Assembly (NCBI RefSeq): GCF_011045195.1
Contig: NZ_CP049199.1
Coordinates: 62,001 to 126,000, forward strand
Origin: Caulobacter soli
Lineage (GTDB): Bacteria; Pseudomonadota; Alphaproteobacteria; Caulobacterales; Caulobacteraceae
Direction: 5' to 3'
Length of the DNA stretch: 64,000 nucleotides
Part shown: one piece after another, positions 55,727 to 64,000 of the stretch
Layout of the letters: the number at the start of each line of letters is the position of its first letter
Position numbering within the stretch: the stretch's first letter is position 1
Notes under the pieces: model-generated
The model's input: the letters and a program-made list of their open reading frames with translations, nothing else
Databases searched by the model: none
What the model was told of the DNA's origin: nothing
Position numbers and translations under genes: made by a program

Positions 55727-58700
55727 CTAGAACAGCCGGGCCAGGGCGGCGGCCATCACCTTTTCTGGAACCGCCATGAGTTTGGGACCGTCCGTCCACA
55801 CGATCGCGGCCTCGATCGGGCGGTCGGGGAACACCTCGGCCAGCACGGCGGCGTAGACCGCCATCTGCGACAGATAGGCCGGATCGGCGTTCTCGATGCG
55901 GTCGGGCGAGGGGCGGTTGGTCTTGTAGTCGACCACCAGGACGCGCTGCGGCGTGACCACCAGACGGTCGACCCGGCCGGAGATCTTCAGCTCGGCCGGC
56001 AGCGTGCGCGCCCCGCCGGCCACCGAGACTTCCGCCCGCGAGCCAGGGCCGAACACGGCGGCGAAGCGATCGTCCTCGAGCACCCCGAAAGCGGCTGCCG
56101 CCATCTCGGCGCGCTGGTCGTCGGTCAGGTCGCGTTCGGCGGCCAGCAGCCGGCCGGCGGCGGTCCGGCGACCGGCGGGCTCGATGTCGGGCAGAAGCTG
56201 CAGCAGCCGGTGGATGATCTCGCCGCGCCGGTAGCGGCCCAGGCCCGACACCGCCGCCAGGGGCGAAGGCGCGCTGCCTCGGGCCTCGTCCTCCAGGGTC
56301 GAGGGGGCGGCGTAGCGGGCGGCGGGCGTCTCGGGCGTGGCCGGGGCCAGGGTCCAGGCGGGCGTTGGCACTAAGGCGGGCGCCAAACGCGGAGCCAGGA
56401 CCTCGGCCTTCATCGGATCGGGACCGAAGCGCTTGCGGCCGTCATCGGAGATCTCGCGGACGCCCGGCGCGATGTCCTCGTGGGCGAAGGCGGCCTGGGC
56501 GGCGGCGTACCAGCCGCCGACGTTCTCGTCCTTGGTCCGCGCGTCGATCCGGCCGCACAGGACCAGGCGATCCCGCGCCCGGGTCAGGGCCACGTAGTAG
56601 AGGCGCAGGGCCTCTTCGGCGTCCTTCTTCTCGCGGCGCTCGCGAGCCTCGGCCGAGGCCGCGCAGTCATTGGCCTTGGACGCGCACCACAGGAAGCCGC
56701 CGTCCTGCGTCTGCATCAGCGGCGAGCCGCGCGCCCCGCCCTTCATGGTGGTCTCGGGCAGGAAGACGATCGGCGCCTCCAGGCCCTTGGAGCCGTGGGC
56801 GGTCATCACCCGCACCTCCTGGCGCGCGCCCTCCATCTCGCGCTTGACCACGATATCCAGGCTGGCGAAGTCGGCGACCAGGGCCTCCAGGTCGCGCACG
56901 CCGCGCTGCTCGGCGGCCAGGATCTGGGCCAGGAACTCGTCCAGGGCCTCGGCGGCTTCCTCCCCCAGGCGGGTCAGCACCTTGGCGCGGTTGGAGCGGA
57001 CGCTGTCGTCCACCCGGCCCAGCAGCAGGGCGTAGAACTCGAACGGCTGCTTGCGGCGGCTCTCGGCCAGGGCCCAGCGCAGCAGGTCGCGGGCGGCGGA
57101 CCAGGCCGGCTGCTCGGCGGCGCGCTCGTTCACGGCCCGCCACAGGGTGGAAGGCCGCCCCTTGGCCAGGGCGTAGAGATCGTCGTCCGACAGGCCGCAG
57201 ACCGGGCTCTTCAGCAGCGCCGCCAGGGTCAGGTCGTCGTCGGGGAACAGGCAGAACCGGCCGAGCGCCAGCAGGTCGTCGAACACGATGTGGGCCGACA
57301 GGCTGAGGCGGTCGGCCCCGGCCACCGGCACGCCGCGCCGCTTCAGGGCCCGCAGCACCTCCTCGAACAGCGCCTTGCGCCGGCGCACCAGCACCAGGAT
57401 GTCGCCGGGGTGAGCGGGACGCCACTGGCGGGTCTCCTTGTCGAACACCGCGTCGCCGCGTCGGATCAGCGCCTGGATCTCGATGGCGATCTTCTCGGCC
57501 AGGCGCCGGTTGGCGCCGTGTTCGGTCTCGGCGTCCAGCGGCGCGTCCCAGGCCTCGCGCTCCTCGCCGGGCAGCTCGCGCTCCAGCGGCCAAAGGTCCA
57601 CGCAGCCCTTGTGGTCGACGCGGAACGGGGTGTGGCGCACCACGTCCTCGCCGGCCGGCGCGGGCACGCCCGACCGCGTCTCCGGGGCCGAGAACAGGGC
57701 GTCGACAAAGCTCAGCACCTCCACCGTCGAACGGTAGGAGGTGATCAGCGGCACGGCCTTGCCTACCTGTCCGACGTCGGTGATCTGGGCGATATAGCTC
57801 TGGGTCTCGGCCAGCAGGCGCTGGGGATCGGCGCCCTGGAACGAGTAGATCGACTGTTTCTCGTCGCCGACCACGAACAGGGTGCGGGCGTCCTGAGCCT
57901 GGTTCTTGTGTTGCTCGCGCCAGCGCACCGCGCCGGCCCCGGCGAAGAAGTCCGAGGTCAGGGCCCGCAGGATCGCCCACTGCTCGGGGGCGGTGTCCTG
58001 GGCCTCGTCCAGCAGGATGTGATCGATGCCGCCGTCCAGCTTGTACAGCACCCAGGCCGCGTCGACCTTCTGGGTCAGCAGCACCTTGGTCTTGTCGATC
58101 AGGTCGGCGAAATCCAGCGCGCCCCGGGCGTCCTTCTCGATCTGGTGCGAGGTCACGTAGAGGGCGGCCAGCCGCAGGGCGTCGCTGCTGTCCTCGGCCA
58201 CGCGGGCGGCGCGCAGCCATTCGCGGGCTTCCTCCAGCCGCTCCTGCTCGGCCAGCAGGCGGACGCGCAGATGCTCGTGGGCCTTCAGGCCCGAGGTCTT
58301 GGCCGGCCAGGTCGCGGGCGTGCCGGCGCCCTTCTCGGTGAACAGGGCGGCCAGGGCCTGGTCGAGATCGGCGTCGGGATCGACGGCCACGGCCCGCAGT
58401 TGCCCGGCGCACTTGATGTCGGTCTTGGTGCCGTTCAGCAGCACGTCGGCGACCGCGCGCCACAGGTCGCGGTCCAGTTCGGCCATGGCTTCGGCCATGA
58501 CGTCCGCGACGCTGCTGGCCCCGTAGTGGAAGCCGCAGACCTTCCAGACGTCGTCGACCGCGCCCTGCAGGCCGCCGACCTTGTCCAGATACTCGCCGAT
58601 CGCCCCGCGCTGGCTTTCGAAGGTGGCGAACATCGCCTCGAAGCTGGCGAAGTCCAGGGCCACCGAGAAGCGGGCATAGGCCTCCGCGAACGCATCGTCG

Positions 58701-59221
58701 TGATCGGTGACCCAGGTCGCCACCTGCCGCAGGGCGCCCTGGGCGATGGCGGCCGAGGCGCTGTCGTCCATCACCTGGAAGCCCGGCGAGACCCCGGCCT
58801 CCAGCGGAAAGCGCCGCAGAAGCTTTTCGCAGAAGGCGTGGATGGTCTGGATCTTCAGCCCGCCCGGCGTCTCCAGCGCCTTGGCGAACAGGCCCCGCGC
58901 TTCGGACAGCTGCTTGTGGCTGAAGTCGGCGGGGTCGCGGCCCTCCAGAGACCCCAACTGCTCGCGCAGCTTGACGTCGGGCGTGACGCACCATTCGCCC
59001 AGGCGTTCGAACAGGCGGCGCTGCATCTCGGCGGCGGCGGCCTTGGTGTAGGTCACGCACAGGATCGCCTCGGGCGACGAGCCGGCCAGCAGCAGGCGCG
59101 CGACCCGGTCGATCAGGGTCTTGGTCTTGCCCGAGCCGGCGTTGGCCGTAACGAAGGCCGAGATGGCCGGATCGGCGGCGATGCGCTGGGGGTCGATGGT
59201 GGTGGTCAGAGCGTCGGACAT
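55727..59221 (-). CDS. addA: Double-strand break repair helicase-nuclease AddA
   Basis: An 1164-aa UvrD-like helicase with a RecB-type nuclease. Walker A is NAGSGKTKTLIDR (about 27-40). Later helicase motifs include HILLDEAQDTAPEQW, VGDEKQSIYSFQGADP, MTAHGSKGLEAPIVFLPE and LYYVALTRARDRLVL. The nuclease region near the C-terminus has VDYKTNRPSP. With AddB it resects double-strand ends and, at a chi-like site, loads RecA. Its ATG at 59221 comes after a repeat that separates it from addB. Confidence 0.95.
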   Translation of the reverse strand: MSDALTTTIDPQRIAADPAISAFVTANAGSGKTKTLIDRVARLLLAGSSPEAILCVTYTKAAAAEMQRRLFERLGEWCVTPDVKLREQLGSLEGRDPADFSHKQLSEARGLFAKALETPGGLKIQTIHAFCEKLLRRFPLEAGVSPGFQVMDDSASAAIAQGALRQVATWVTDHDDAFAEAYARFSVALDFASFEAMFATFESQRGAIGEYLDKVGGLQGAVDDVWKVCGFHYGASSVADVMAEAMAELDRDLWRAVADVLLNGTKTDIKCAGQLRAVAVDPDADLDQALAALFTEKGAGTPATWPAKTSGLKAHEHLRVRLLAEQERLEEAREWLRAARVAEDSSDALRLAALYVTSHQIEKDARGALDFADLIDKTKVLLTQKVDAAWVLYKLDGGIDHILLDEAQDTAPEQWAILRALTSDFFAGAGAVRWREQHKNQAQDARTLFVVGDEKQSIYSFQGADPQRLLAETQSYIAQITDVGQVGKAVPLITSYRSTVEVLSFVDALFSAPETRSGVPAPAGEDVVRHTPFRVDHKGCVDLWPLERELPGEEREAWDAPLDAETEHGANRRLAEKIAIEIQALIRRGDAVFDKETRQWRPAHPGDILVLVRRRKALFEEVLRALKRRGVPVAGADRLSLSAHIVFDDLLALGRFCLFPDDDLTLAALLKSPVCGLSDDDLYALAKGRPSTLWRAVNERAAEQPAWSAARDLLRWALAESRRKQPFEFYALLLGRVDDSVRSNRAKVLTRLGEEAAEALDEFLAQILAAEQRGVRDLEALVADFASLDIVVKREMEGARQEVRVMTAHGSKGLEAPIVFLPETTMKGGARGSPLMQTQDGGFLWCASKANDCAASAEARERREKKDAEEALRLYYVALTRARDRLVLCGRIDARTKDENVGGWYAAAQAAFAHEDIAPGVREISDDGRKRFGPDPMKAEVLAPRLAPALVPTPAWTLAPATPETPAARYAAPSTLEDEARGSAPSPLAAVSGLGRYRRGEIIHRLLQLLPDIEPAGRRTAAGRLLAAERDLTDDQRAEMAAAAFGVLEDDRFAAVFGPGSRAEVSVAGGARTLPAELKISGRVDRLVVTPQRVLVVDYKTNRPSPDRIENADPAYLSQMAVYAAVLAEVFPDRPIEAAIVWTDGPKLMAVPEKVMAAALARLF

Positions 59222-59227
59222 GTCTAG

Positions 59228-59343
59228 GTCCTCCCCCCATGGGGGAGGCGATCGCGAAGCGATCGGTGGGGGGATAGAGCGGCGACGGGGAAACATTCCC
59301 CCCTCCGTCGGCTCCGCCGACACCTCCCCCACAGGGGGAGGAC
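59228..59343. repeat. Palindromic repeat between addB and addA
   Basis: Outer arms GTCCTCCCCC and GGGGGAGGAC enclose CTCCCCCCATGGGGGAG, CGATCGC-GAA-GCGATCG and GTCGGC-TCC-GCCGAC hairpins. It lies between addB and addA on the same mRNA, and probably serves as a processing or attenuation site. Confidence 0.75.
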
Positions 59344-59363
59344 CTTACTGGAGAGGGGGAGGC

Positions 59364-62363
59364 TCATTCGCCGCCCTCCCCGTCGTCACCGCTCGTCGAC
59401 CACTCGAACACCCGCGCCAGGTGCCCATAATCCCCCGCATGGTCGTGCACGAACTGCGGCGCCACGCGCGACAGATACGGCTGTCTCGGATTGTCGTAGC
59501 GCTCGATCAGCGCCCGCAGGCCGTTCAGCGCCTTGATCGCCGCCTCCTGGGCGTCGACTCCGGCGGCGGCCCGCACCTCCTCGACGCCCGCCGGCTTGCG
59601 GCCGGTGACGCGCAGATAGGTCAGGTCGCCGGGCTCGCGCGGGCCGATGTCCTTGAAGCCGCCTTCGCGCAGGATGGCGGCGGTCAGGGTCAGCTGGGGC
59701 GAGAAGCCGGTCTCGACCTGCTTCTTCGATGGCGCGGCGCCGGTCTTGTAGTCGAGGATGTGGGCCATCCCGTCGGCGGTGGGCTCGATGCGGTCGGCCT
59801 TGGCGGTGACGGTGAAGGGCCGGCCGCCGATGTCGAAGGTCAGTTCGCCGGCGGCCTCCACGACGATCCGCTCGGCCCCGGCGCGGCGGCGGGTTTCCAG
59901 ATCGGCGACCCACAGGGCGGCTTCGCGCGCCAGGGCGCGTTCACGGGCCAGCGCCGCGGCGGGCATGCCGGCCGCTTCCAGTTCGCCCAGATAGAGGCCG
60001 GCGAAGATCTCGGCGGCGTTCTCCGGCACGGGACCGGGATGCTCTTCGGCGAATTTCTCGAACGCCGCGTGGATCGCCGTGCCGCGCGCCCGCGCCTCGA
60101 CCGGCTCGTCGGGACGGTCCAGCGGATAGAGCTTGAGGATGTCGCGGGCCCAGACGGCGTAGGGGTCGCGGGTCAGGGCCTCGACGCGGGTGACGGCCAT
60201 CTTGCGCGGACGGTCGGCGACCGGCGGCGTCGGGGCCGGGCGGGCGATGGGCGCGTAGGGGCCGGGGGCGTCCAGGTCGCGGGCCCAGGCCAGGACATCA
60301 GGACGCTCGGTCAGGCGCAGGCCGGCGCCGCGCGCCAGGGTCTTCAACCGCCACAGCCAGCGGCTCTCCACCGCCGGCGCCCCGCCGCGTCGCTCGCTGT
60401 GGACCAGGATCACGTCGGGCGCGCAGGCGGCCTGGGCGAAGTCGTGGGCGGTCAGGCCGATGCGGCGCTCGGGCGGCGGCAGGTTCAGCTTGGCGCGCAT
60501 GGGCCGCGACAGGAACGGGTCGATCGGCGCGCCGCGCGGCCAGATCCCCTCCTCCAGCCCGGCCAGGATCAGCCGGTCGGCCCGCACCATCCGCGCCTCG
60601 ATGGCCCCGAAGATCCGCAGGCGCGGGTGGGTGGCCCCGCCGGTGCGCAGGGTCTCCTCGTTGACCATGCGGTCGAACAGGTCGGCGAAGCCGATGGCCG
60701 AGGCCGGCGGCAGGACGACACCGTCGGTGATCAGCGACGACAGCAGGCTGGCCAGGCTCTCGCCCGCCGACCCGGCCCACAGGTCGGCGGGATTGGCCAG
60801 GGCTTCCAGCGCCTCGACCAGGGCCCGCGCGGCGGCGGCCGGCTGGCCAGCCTTGGGGTCGGCGACATAGGGCAGGGCGACCCGGTGGGCGGCGGCCAGG
60901 ACGCGCTCGATCAGGGTCTTGGCGTCGGGATATTTCTCCAGCCGCTCCAGCAATTGCGCCGCGTCGCGTGGGGCGGGGCCGCGCAGGCCGTAGCGCTCCA
61001 GGTCGCGAGCGACATCCAGATCGCCGCGCAGCAGCGGGTGCTTGGCGACGGCCAGCAGGCGCACGGGATCCAGCGGATCCACCGCCAGGCCGGCCACATG
61101 CTGGGCCAGGATGGCGGCGGCGCTGGCGGCCAGGGGCGCGCCGGCCGAGCTGTCGGGGATCACGCCCCAGCGCACCAGCCGGGCGTTGACCCGCCGGGCC
61201 AGCTCCTGGTCGGGCGTGACCATGGCGGCGGTCAGGCCAGGGGTCTCCAGGGCCTCGCGCAGCAGCAGGGCGCAGGCGACGGCCGCCTCCTCCTCGGTGC
61301 GGGCATTGACCAGGGACAGGCCCTTCAGCCCCTCCTCGATCGGATCCAGGCCTGGGGCTTCCGCGCGAAGCCGGTCGATCTGGGCCAGCCAGTCGGCGGT
61401 GGCCTGGGCCGGACGCAGGGCCTCGTTGATCAGGCGGCGACGCCAGCGGCCCCGGCTGTCGGCCTCGGGCCACCAGGGGCGGACGTCGGCGCGGGTCGCC
61501 CCGGCCCCGTCCAGCAGGCGCTTCATCGCCCCCTGCGGATGCTGCTCGCCCTGCACGCCCTCGATCTGGTCCCAGGCGTCGTCGGCCAGGCCGTCGTCGA
61601 GGCCCGGCAGCACGACCGCGCCCTGGGGCAGGTTGGCGATCACCCGCAGTAGGCGGGCCGTGGCCGGGGCCGTGCCGGTCGAGCCGGCGGCGACCAGCAC
61701 GCCCTGCGGCGGGTTGGCTTCCCACTGGTCCGAGAGCGCGTTGAGCAGCCGCACGCGCCGGTCGCTGACGTCGATCAGCCCCATCTCGTCCAGCCGCTTG
61801 GGCCAGGCGGTCAGCACGGCCTTCAGGAACCGGGCCGAGACCTGCCAGTGCTGGGCGAGATCCCCTTCGGCCAGGCCGTCCAGGCGGCCGTCGTCGGTGA
61901 TCACTTCCTCGATCTGGCAGCTGTCGAGGAACTCGGCCAGGGCCTTGGCCATCTCCAGCGCCTGGCCGGCCTGGGGCTGGAACGACAGCAGGTGGCTGTT
62001 GTCGGCGACCAGCCGCGCCAGCTCGAACCGGCGGCGGCGCGAGGAGACGGCGGGCGGCAGGTCCAGGCTCAGTTCGCCCGGCTCGAATGGCGGCTCGCCC
62101 TCGTCCAGGTCGCCCAGCGGCCGGATCTGCGGCAGCAGCAGGGCCTTGCCGCCCCTTCCCAAGCTTTCAGAGGCCGCGACAAAGGCGTCTGCCAGGGCGC
62201 GGGCGCCGCGCCTCGTGGGAGTCAGGACGGTGGCGGCGGGCAGGGCCTCGGGCCCCAGCGGCGCCAGGGCGTCCAGCAGCCCGCGCGCCAGGTCCTCGAC
62301 GAAGGGCCGGTGGGCGGGGATCGAGAACCATCTTGGCCCCGGGCGGTCGAAGGGGCCGACCAT
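59364..62363 (-). CDS. addB: Double-strand break repair protein AddB
   Basis: A 999-aa partner of AddA with an inactive-type helicase fold and a second RecB-like nuclease domain (HILDYKTGAAPSKKQVE near residue 880-895). The order addB-addA is normal for alphaproteobacteria. I found no Cys cluster in its nuclease region, unlike Bacillus AddB, which holds an iron-sulfur cluster. The ATG at 62363 starts MVGPFDRPGPRWFSIPAHRPF. It is 2 bp after murU. Confidence 0.92.
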   Translation of the reverse strand: MVGPFDRPGPRWFSIPAHRPFVEDLARGLLDALAPLGPEALPAATVLTPTRRGARALADAFVAASESLGRGGKALLLPQIRPLGDLDEGEPPFEPGELSLDLPPAVSSRRRRFELARLVADNSHLLSFQPQAGQALEMAKALAEFLDSCQIEEVITDDGRLDGLAEGDLAQHWQVSARFLKAVLTAWPKRLDEMGLIDVSDRRVRLLNALSDQWEANPPQGVLVAAGSTGTAPATARLLRVIANLPQGAVVLPGLDDGLADDAWDQIEGVQGEQHPQGAMKRLLDGAGATRADVRPWWPEADSRGRWRRRLINEALRPAQATADWLAQIDRLRAEAPGLDPIEEGLKGLSLVNARTEEEAAVACALLLREALETPGLTAAMVTPDQELARRVNARLVRWGVIPDSSAGAPLAASAAAILAQHVAGLAVDPLDPVRLLAVAKHPLLRGDLDVARDLERYGLRGPAPRDAAQLLERLEKYPDAKTLIERVLAAAHRVALPYVADPKAGQPAAAARALVEALEALANPADLWAGSAGESLASLLSSLITDGVVLPPASAIGFADLFDRMVNEETLRTGGATHPRLRIFGAIEARMVRADRLILAGLEEGIWPRGAPIDPFLSRPMRAKLNLPPPERRIGLTAHDFAQAACAPDVILVHSERRGGAPAVESRWLWRLKTLARGAGLRLTERPDVLAWARDLDAPGPYAPIARPAPTPPVADRPRKMAVTRVEALTRDPYAVWARDILKLYPLDRPDEPVEARARGTAIHAAFEKFAEEHPGPVPENAAEIFAGLYLGELEAAGMPAAALARERALAREAALWVADLETRRRAGAERIVVEAAGELTFDIGGRPFTVTAKADRIEPTADGMAHILDYKTGAAPSKKQVETGFSPQLTLTAAILREGGFKDIGPREPGDLTYLRVTGRKPAGVEEVRAAAGVDAQEAAIKALNGLRALIERYDNPRQPYLSRVAPQFVHDHAGDYGHLARVFEWSTSGDDGEGGE

Positions 62364-62365
62364 GG

Positions 62366-63094
62366 TCAGGTCGCCGTTCCGGCCAGCCGGGCCTCGGCGA
62401 TGTCCCGGGCGCCGGGATCGCCGACGTGCATCCACACCCCAGCCGGGGCGACGCCGTGTACCCGACCCTTGGCGGCCAGGGCTTTCCAGATCGGGGTCAG
62501 CGAGAACGGGCCTTCGGGGCCCTCGGCCACGACCTGGGGCTTGGTGATGTGGACGCCCACATAGACCAGCGGCGCGGTCTCGCCGGACGCTTTGAAGCGC
62601 ACGACCCCATCGTCGAGGAACACGTCGCCGGTGTCGTGGAAGCCCAGGGACTCGGTGGTCGAGGCCAGCATCAGGCAGACGTCCATCTTGTCCGGGTCCC
62701 AGGCGCGGGCGACGGCCTCGATGGCCGGGGCGTCCTCGATCCAGATCGAGTCGATATTGGCCACCCAGATCGGATCCTCGCCCAGCAGCGGCAGGGCGTG
62801 CTTGACGCCGCCGCCGGTCTCCAGGGCCTGGGGCCGCTCGTCGGAGATGACGATGTGGGGCAGGGGATGGACGGCGACGCGGGCGGCGAGGTGCGCCTCC
62901 AGCACGTCGGCGAAATAGTGGACATTGACCACGGCGGTCTCGACCCCAGCGGCGGCCAGACGGTCCAGCATGTGGTCGATCAGCGCCTTGCCGCCGACCT
63001 CGACCAGGGCCTTGGGCCGGTCGTCGGTCAGGGGGCGCATGCGGGTGCCCAGGCCCGCGGCCAGGACCATGGCGATCTTGGGAGCTGTGGTCAT
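62366..63094 (-). CDS. murU: N-acetylmuramate alpha-1-phosphate uridylyltransferase MurU
   Basis: A 242-aa nucleotidyltransferase. VLAAGLGTRMRPLTDDRPKAL is the nucleotidyltransferase signature, and ETGGGVKHALPLLG and ANIDSIW follow. In peptidoglycan recycling without NagZ-MurQ, AmgK phosphorylates MurNAc at C1 and MurU makes UDP-MurNAc. It overlaps amgK by 4 bp, which is the strongest support for this function over a general mannose/glucose-1-P transferase. Confidence 0.87.
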   Translation of the reverse strand: MTTAPKIAMVLAAGLGTRMRPLTDDRPKALVEVGGKALIDHMLDRLAAAGVETAVVNVHYFADVLEAHLAARVAVHPLPHIVISDERPQALETGGGVKHALPLLGEDPIWVANIDSIWIEDAPAIEAVARAWDPDKMDVCLMLASTTESLGFHDTGDVFLDDGVVRFKASGETAPLVYVGVHITKPQVVAEGPEGPFSLTPIWKALAAKGRVHGVAPAGVWMHVGDPGARDIAEARLAGTAT

Positions 63095-64000
63095 CGGCGG
63101 AACTCCGAGGGCACGTGGGCGTCGAACCAGGCTTTCAGACCGGCCATGGCCGGGTCTTGCAGGTTGCGCTCCAGATAGCGCCAGGTGCGCGGCATGTAGG
63201 CCTCGTACTGCGGCCGGCCCGCCAACGCCTGGCGGGCGAACACCCGGCCCAGGATGCGCGCGGCGTTCGAAGCGGCCAGGGCGCGGTAGTCGGCGATGAA
63301 GGCGTCGCGGTCGACCGACGGCCGGGCGGCCAGGTAGCGGTCCAGCATGGCCTGCTCCAGCGCGGGCGAGACGTCGCGGCGGGCGTCCTGCAGCAGGTGG
63401 GTCAGGTCCCAGGCCGGATGGGCGCGCAGGGCGTCCTGGAAGTCCAGCAGGCCGACGCGGGCCACGCCGTCGCGGTCGGGCAGCCACAGCAGGTTCTGGG
63501 CGTGATAGTCGCGGTGGGTGAAGACGCTGGCGCCGGCCTCGCCGCGCACCCAGACCGGAGCCCACAGGGCGTCCCACTCGGCCACGGCCGCGTCGCTGAA
63601 CGGCGCCAGCCCCGAGAACTTCGGCCAGAACTCCAGGAAGGTGTCGGTGGCGATCTTCAGGGCCAGGGTGTCGTAGGTCAGCAGGGGCCAGCTGACCCCA
63701 CCTTCCGCCGTCAGCACGTCGGGCGGGATCTCGCCGTGCAGGGCGACCTGGACATCGACGGCGGCTTCGTAGAGCGGCGCCTCGTCCTGGCCGTCGGCGA
63801 TCAGGGTGGCGTAGAGGCCGTCGCCCAGGTCCTCCAGCACGGCCAGGCCGGCCTCGACGTCGTGAGCCAGGATGACCGGGGCCGACAGGCCGCGTTCGCG
63901 CAGGTAGGCGGCGGTGGCGACGAAGGCGGCGACCGAGCCGGCGGCCAGGCGCGCGGCGGCGTTGTAGCCCAGGGCCACGCGCTCGGCGTCGCTGGCGCCC
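63091..64000 (-). CDS. amgK: N-acetylmuramate/N-acetylglucosamine kinase AmgK, 5' end outside the window
   Basis: A kinase of the aminoglycoside phosphotransferase fold, cut by the window edge at its N-terminus (the frame is open to 64000). The Brenner loop H-R-D-Y-H-A-Q-N (THRDYHAQNLLW) and DFQDALRAHPAWDLTHLL carry the catalytic Asp and metal site. It supplies MurNAc-1-P to MurU in the peptidoglycan recycling shunt that bypasses UDP-MurNAc de novo synthesis and gives some fosfomycin tolerance. Overlap with murU is 4 bp (ATGA). Confidence 0.88.
   Translation of the reverse strand, partial: GASDAERVALGYNAAARLAAGSVAAFVATAAYLRERGLSAPVILAHDVEAGLAVLEDLGDGLYATLIADGQDEAPLYEAAVDVQVALHGEIPPDVLTAEGGVSWPLLTYDTLALKIATDTFLEFWPKFSGLAPFSDAAVAEWDALWAPVWVRGEAGASVFTHRDYHAQNLLWLPDRDGVARVGLLDFQDALRAHPAWDLTHLLQDARRDVSPALEQAMLDRYLAARPSVDRDAFIADYRALAASNAARILGRVFARQALAGRPQYEAYMPRTWRYLERNLQDPAMAGLKAWFDAHVPSEFRR

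Noticed and set aside
56480..59227. A 915-codon open frame on the plus strand across addA
   Set aside because: Shadow of addA; low-complexity His/Gly/Gln/Leu composition and no recognisable motif.
1..64000. tRNA, rRNA, tmRNA, RNase P RNA, CRISPR arrays or insertion sequences
   Set aside because: I looked through the intergenic gaps for T-loop (GGTTCGAATCC-like) and other signatures and found none. No transposase or phage gene is present.

Overview
The window is 64 kb of very GC-rich chromosome that reads as Caulobacter or a close relative (Caulobacterales, Alphaproteobacteria). The main evidence is a divergent phyR / nepR-sigT-phyK general stress response (GSR) locus, the phosphotransferase gene chpT of the CtrA/CpdR cell-cycle pathway, an sRNA locus with the properties of GsrN, alphaproteobacterial addB-addA with murU-amgK, and GC-rich palindromic intergenic repeats. 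Nearly all of the window is coding. I saw no rRNA, tRNA, CRISPR, phage or insertion sequence.

Layout: 0.1-1.2 kb, three small proteins of unknown role. 1.2-5.7 kb, molybdenum cofactor genes (mocA-like, moaA-moaD-moaE-moaB-moaC, xdhC-like). 5.8-7.8 kb, a degenerate aldo/keto reductase with a SpsF-type cytidylyltransferase, and a small exported protein. 7.9-9.6 kb, ald and a divergent Lrp regulator. 9.6-18.6 kb, an exported carbonic anhydrase, an alpha-2-macroglobulin/PbpC pair and a cytosolic carbonic anhydrase. 18.6-19.9 kb, maiA-like and FAH-like genes. 20.1-24.6 kb, an ABC ATPase and a giant ABC permease/M1 peptidase fusion. 24.7-27.1 kb, a thioesterase-like protein, a DUF4142 lipoprotein and a CaiB-type CoA transferase.

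The most coherent system lies at 27.8-38.8 kb. An HWE kinase-receiver hybrid is followed by a run of small envelope proteins, sodB, a lipid kinase/phosphoesterase pair, an sRNA, phyR, nepR, sigT, phyK and an entericidin-like lipoprotein. I found eight sequences matching the sigma-T promoter (GGAAC, 16-17 nt, CGTT), all in this stretch and all in front of genes or the sRNA. So the regulators and many probable targets sit together: PhyK phosphorylates PhyR, PhyR-P captures NepR, sigma-T is freed, and it can then fire promoters on both strands, including its own and that of the sRNA.

The rest is mostly housekeeping. 39.1-43.2 kb: sulfotransferase-like gene, cheR/cheY-like pair, chpT, DUF3553, cysQ. 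43.2-44.2 kb: a 1-kb repeat-rich gap. 44.2-48.8 kb: dapF, SDR, mtaB, a secreted phosphatase/nuclease-fold protein and a GFA-family protein. 48.8-52.1 kb: two paralogous membrane proteins with a TRIC-like protein, then ftsY and yciB. 52.2-55.6 kb: MarR, O-methyltransferase/TetR pair, map, trxA. 55.7-64 kb: addA, addB, murU and amgK (cut by the window edge), linking DNA break repair to a peptidoglycan-recycling operon.

The intergenic repeats are notable. Three copies of a multi-hairpin element (15.64, 27.65 and 43.19 kb) keep their stems by compensatory changes. Two of them carry an extra conserved stem-loop module.
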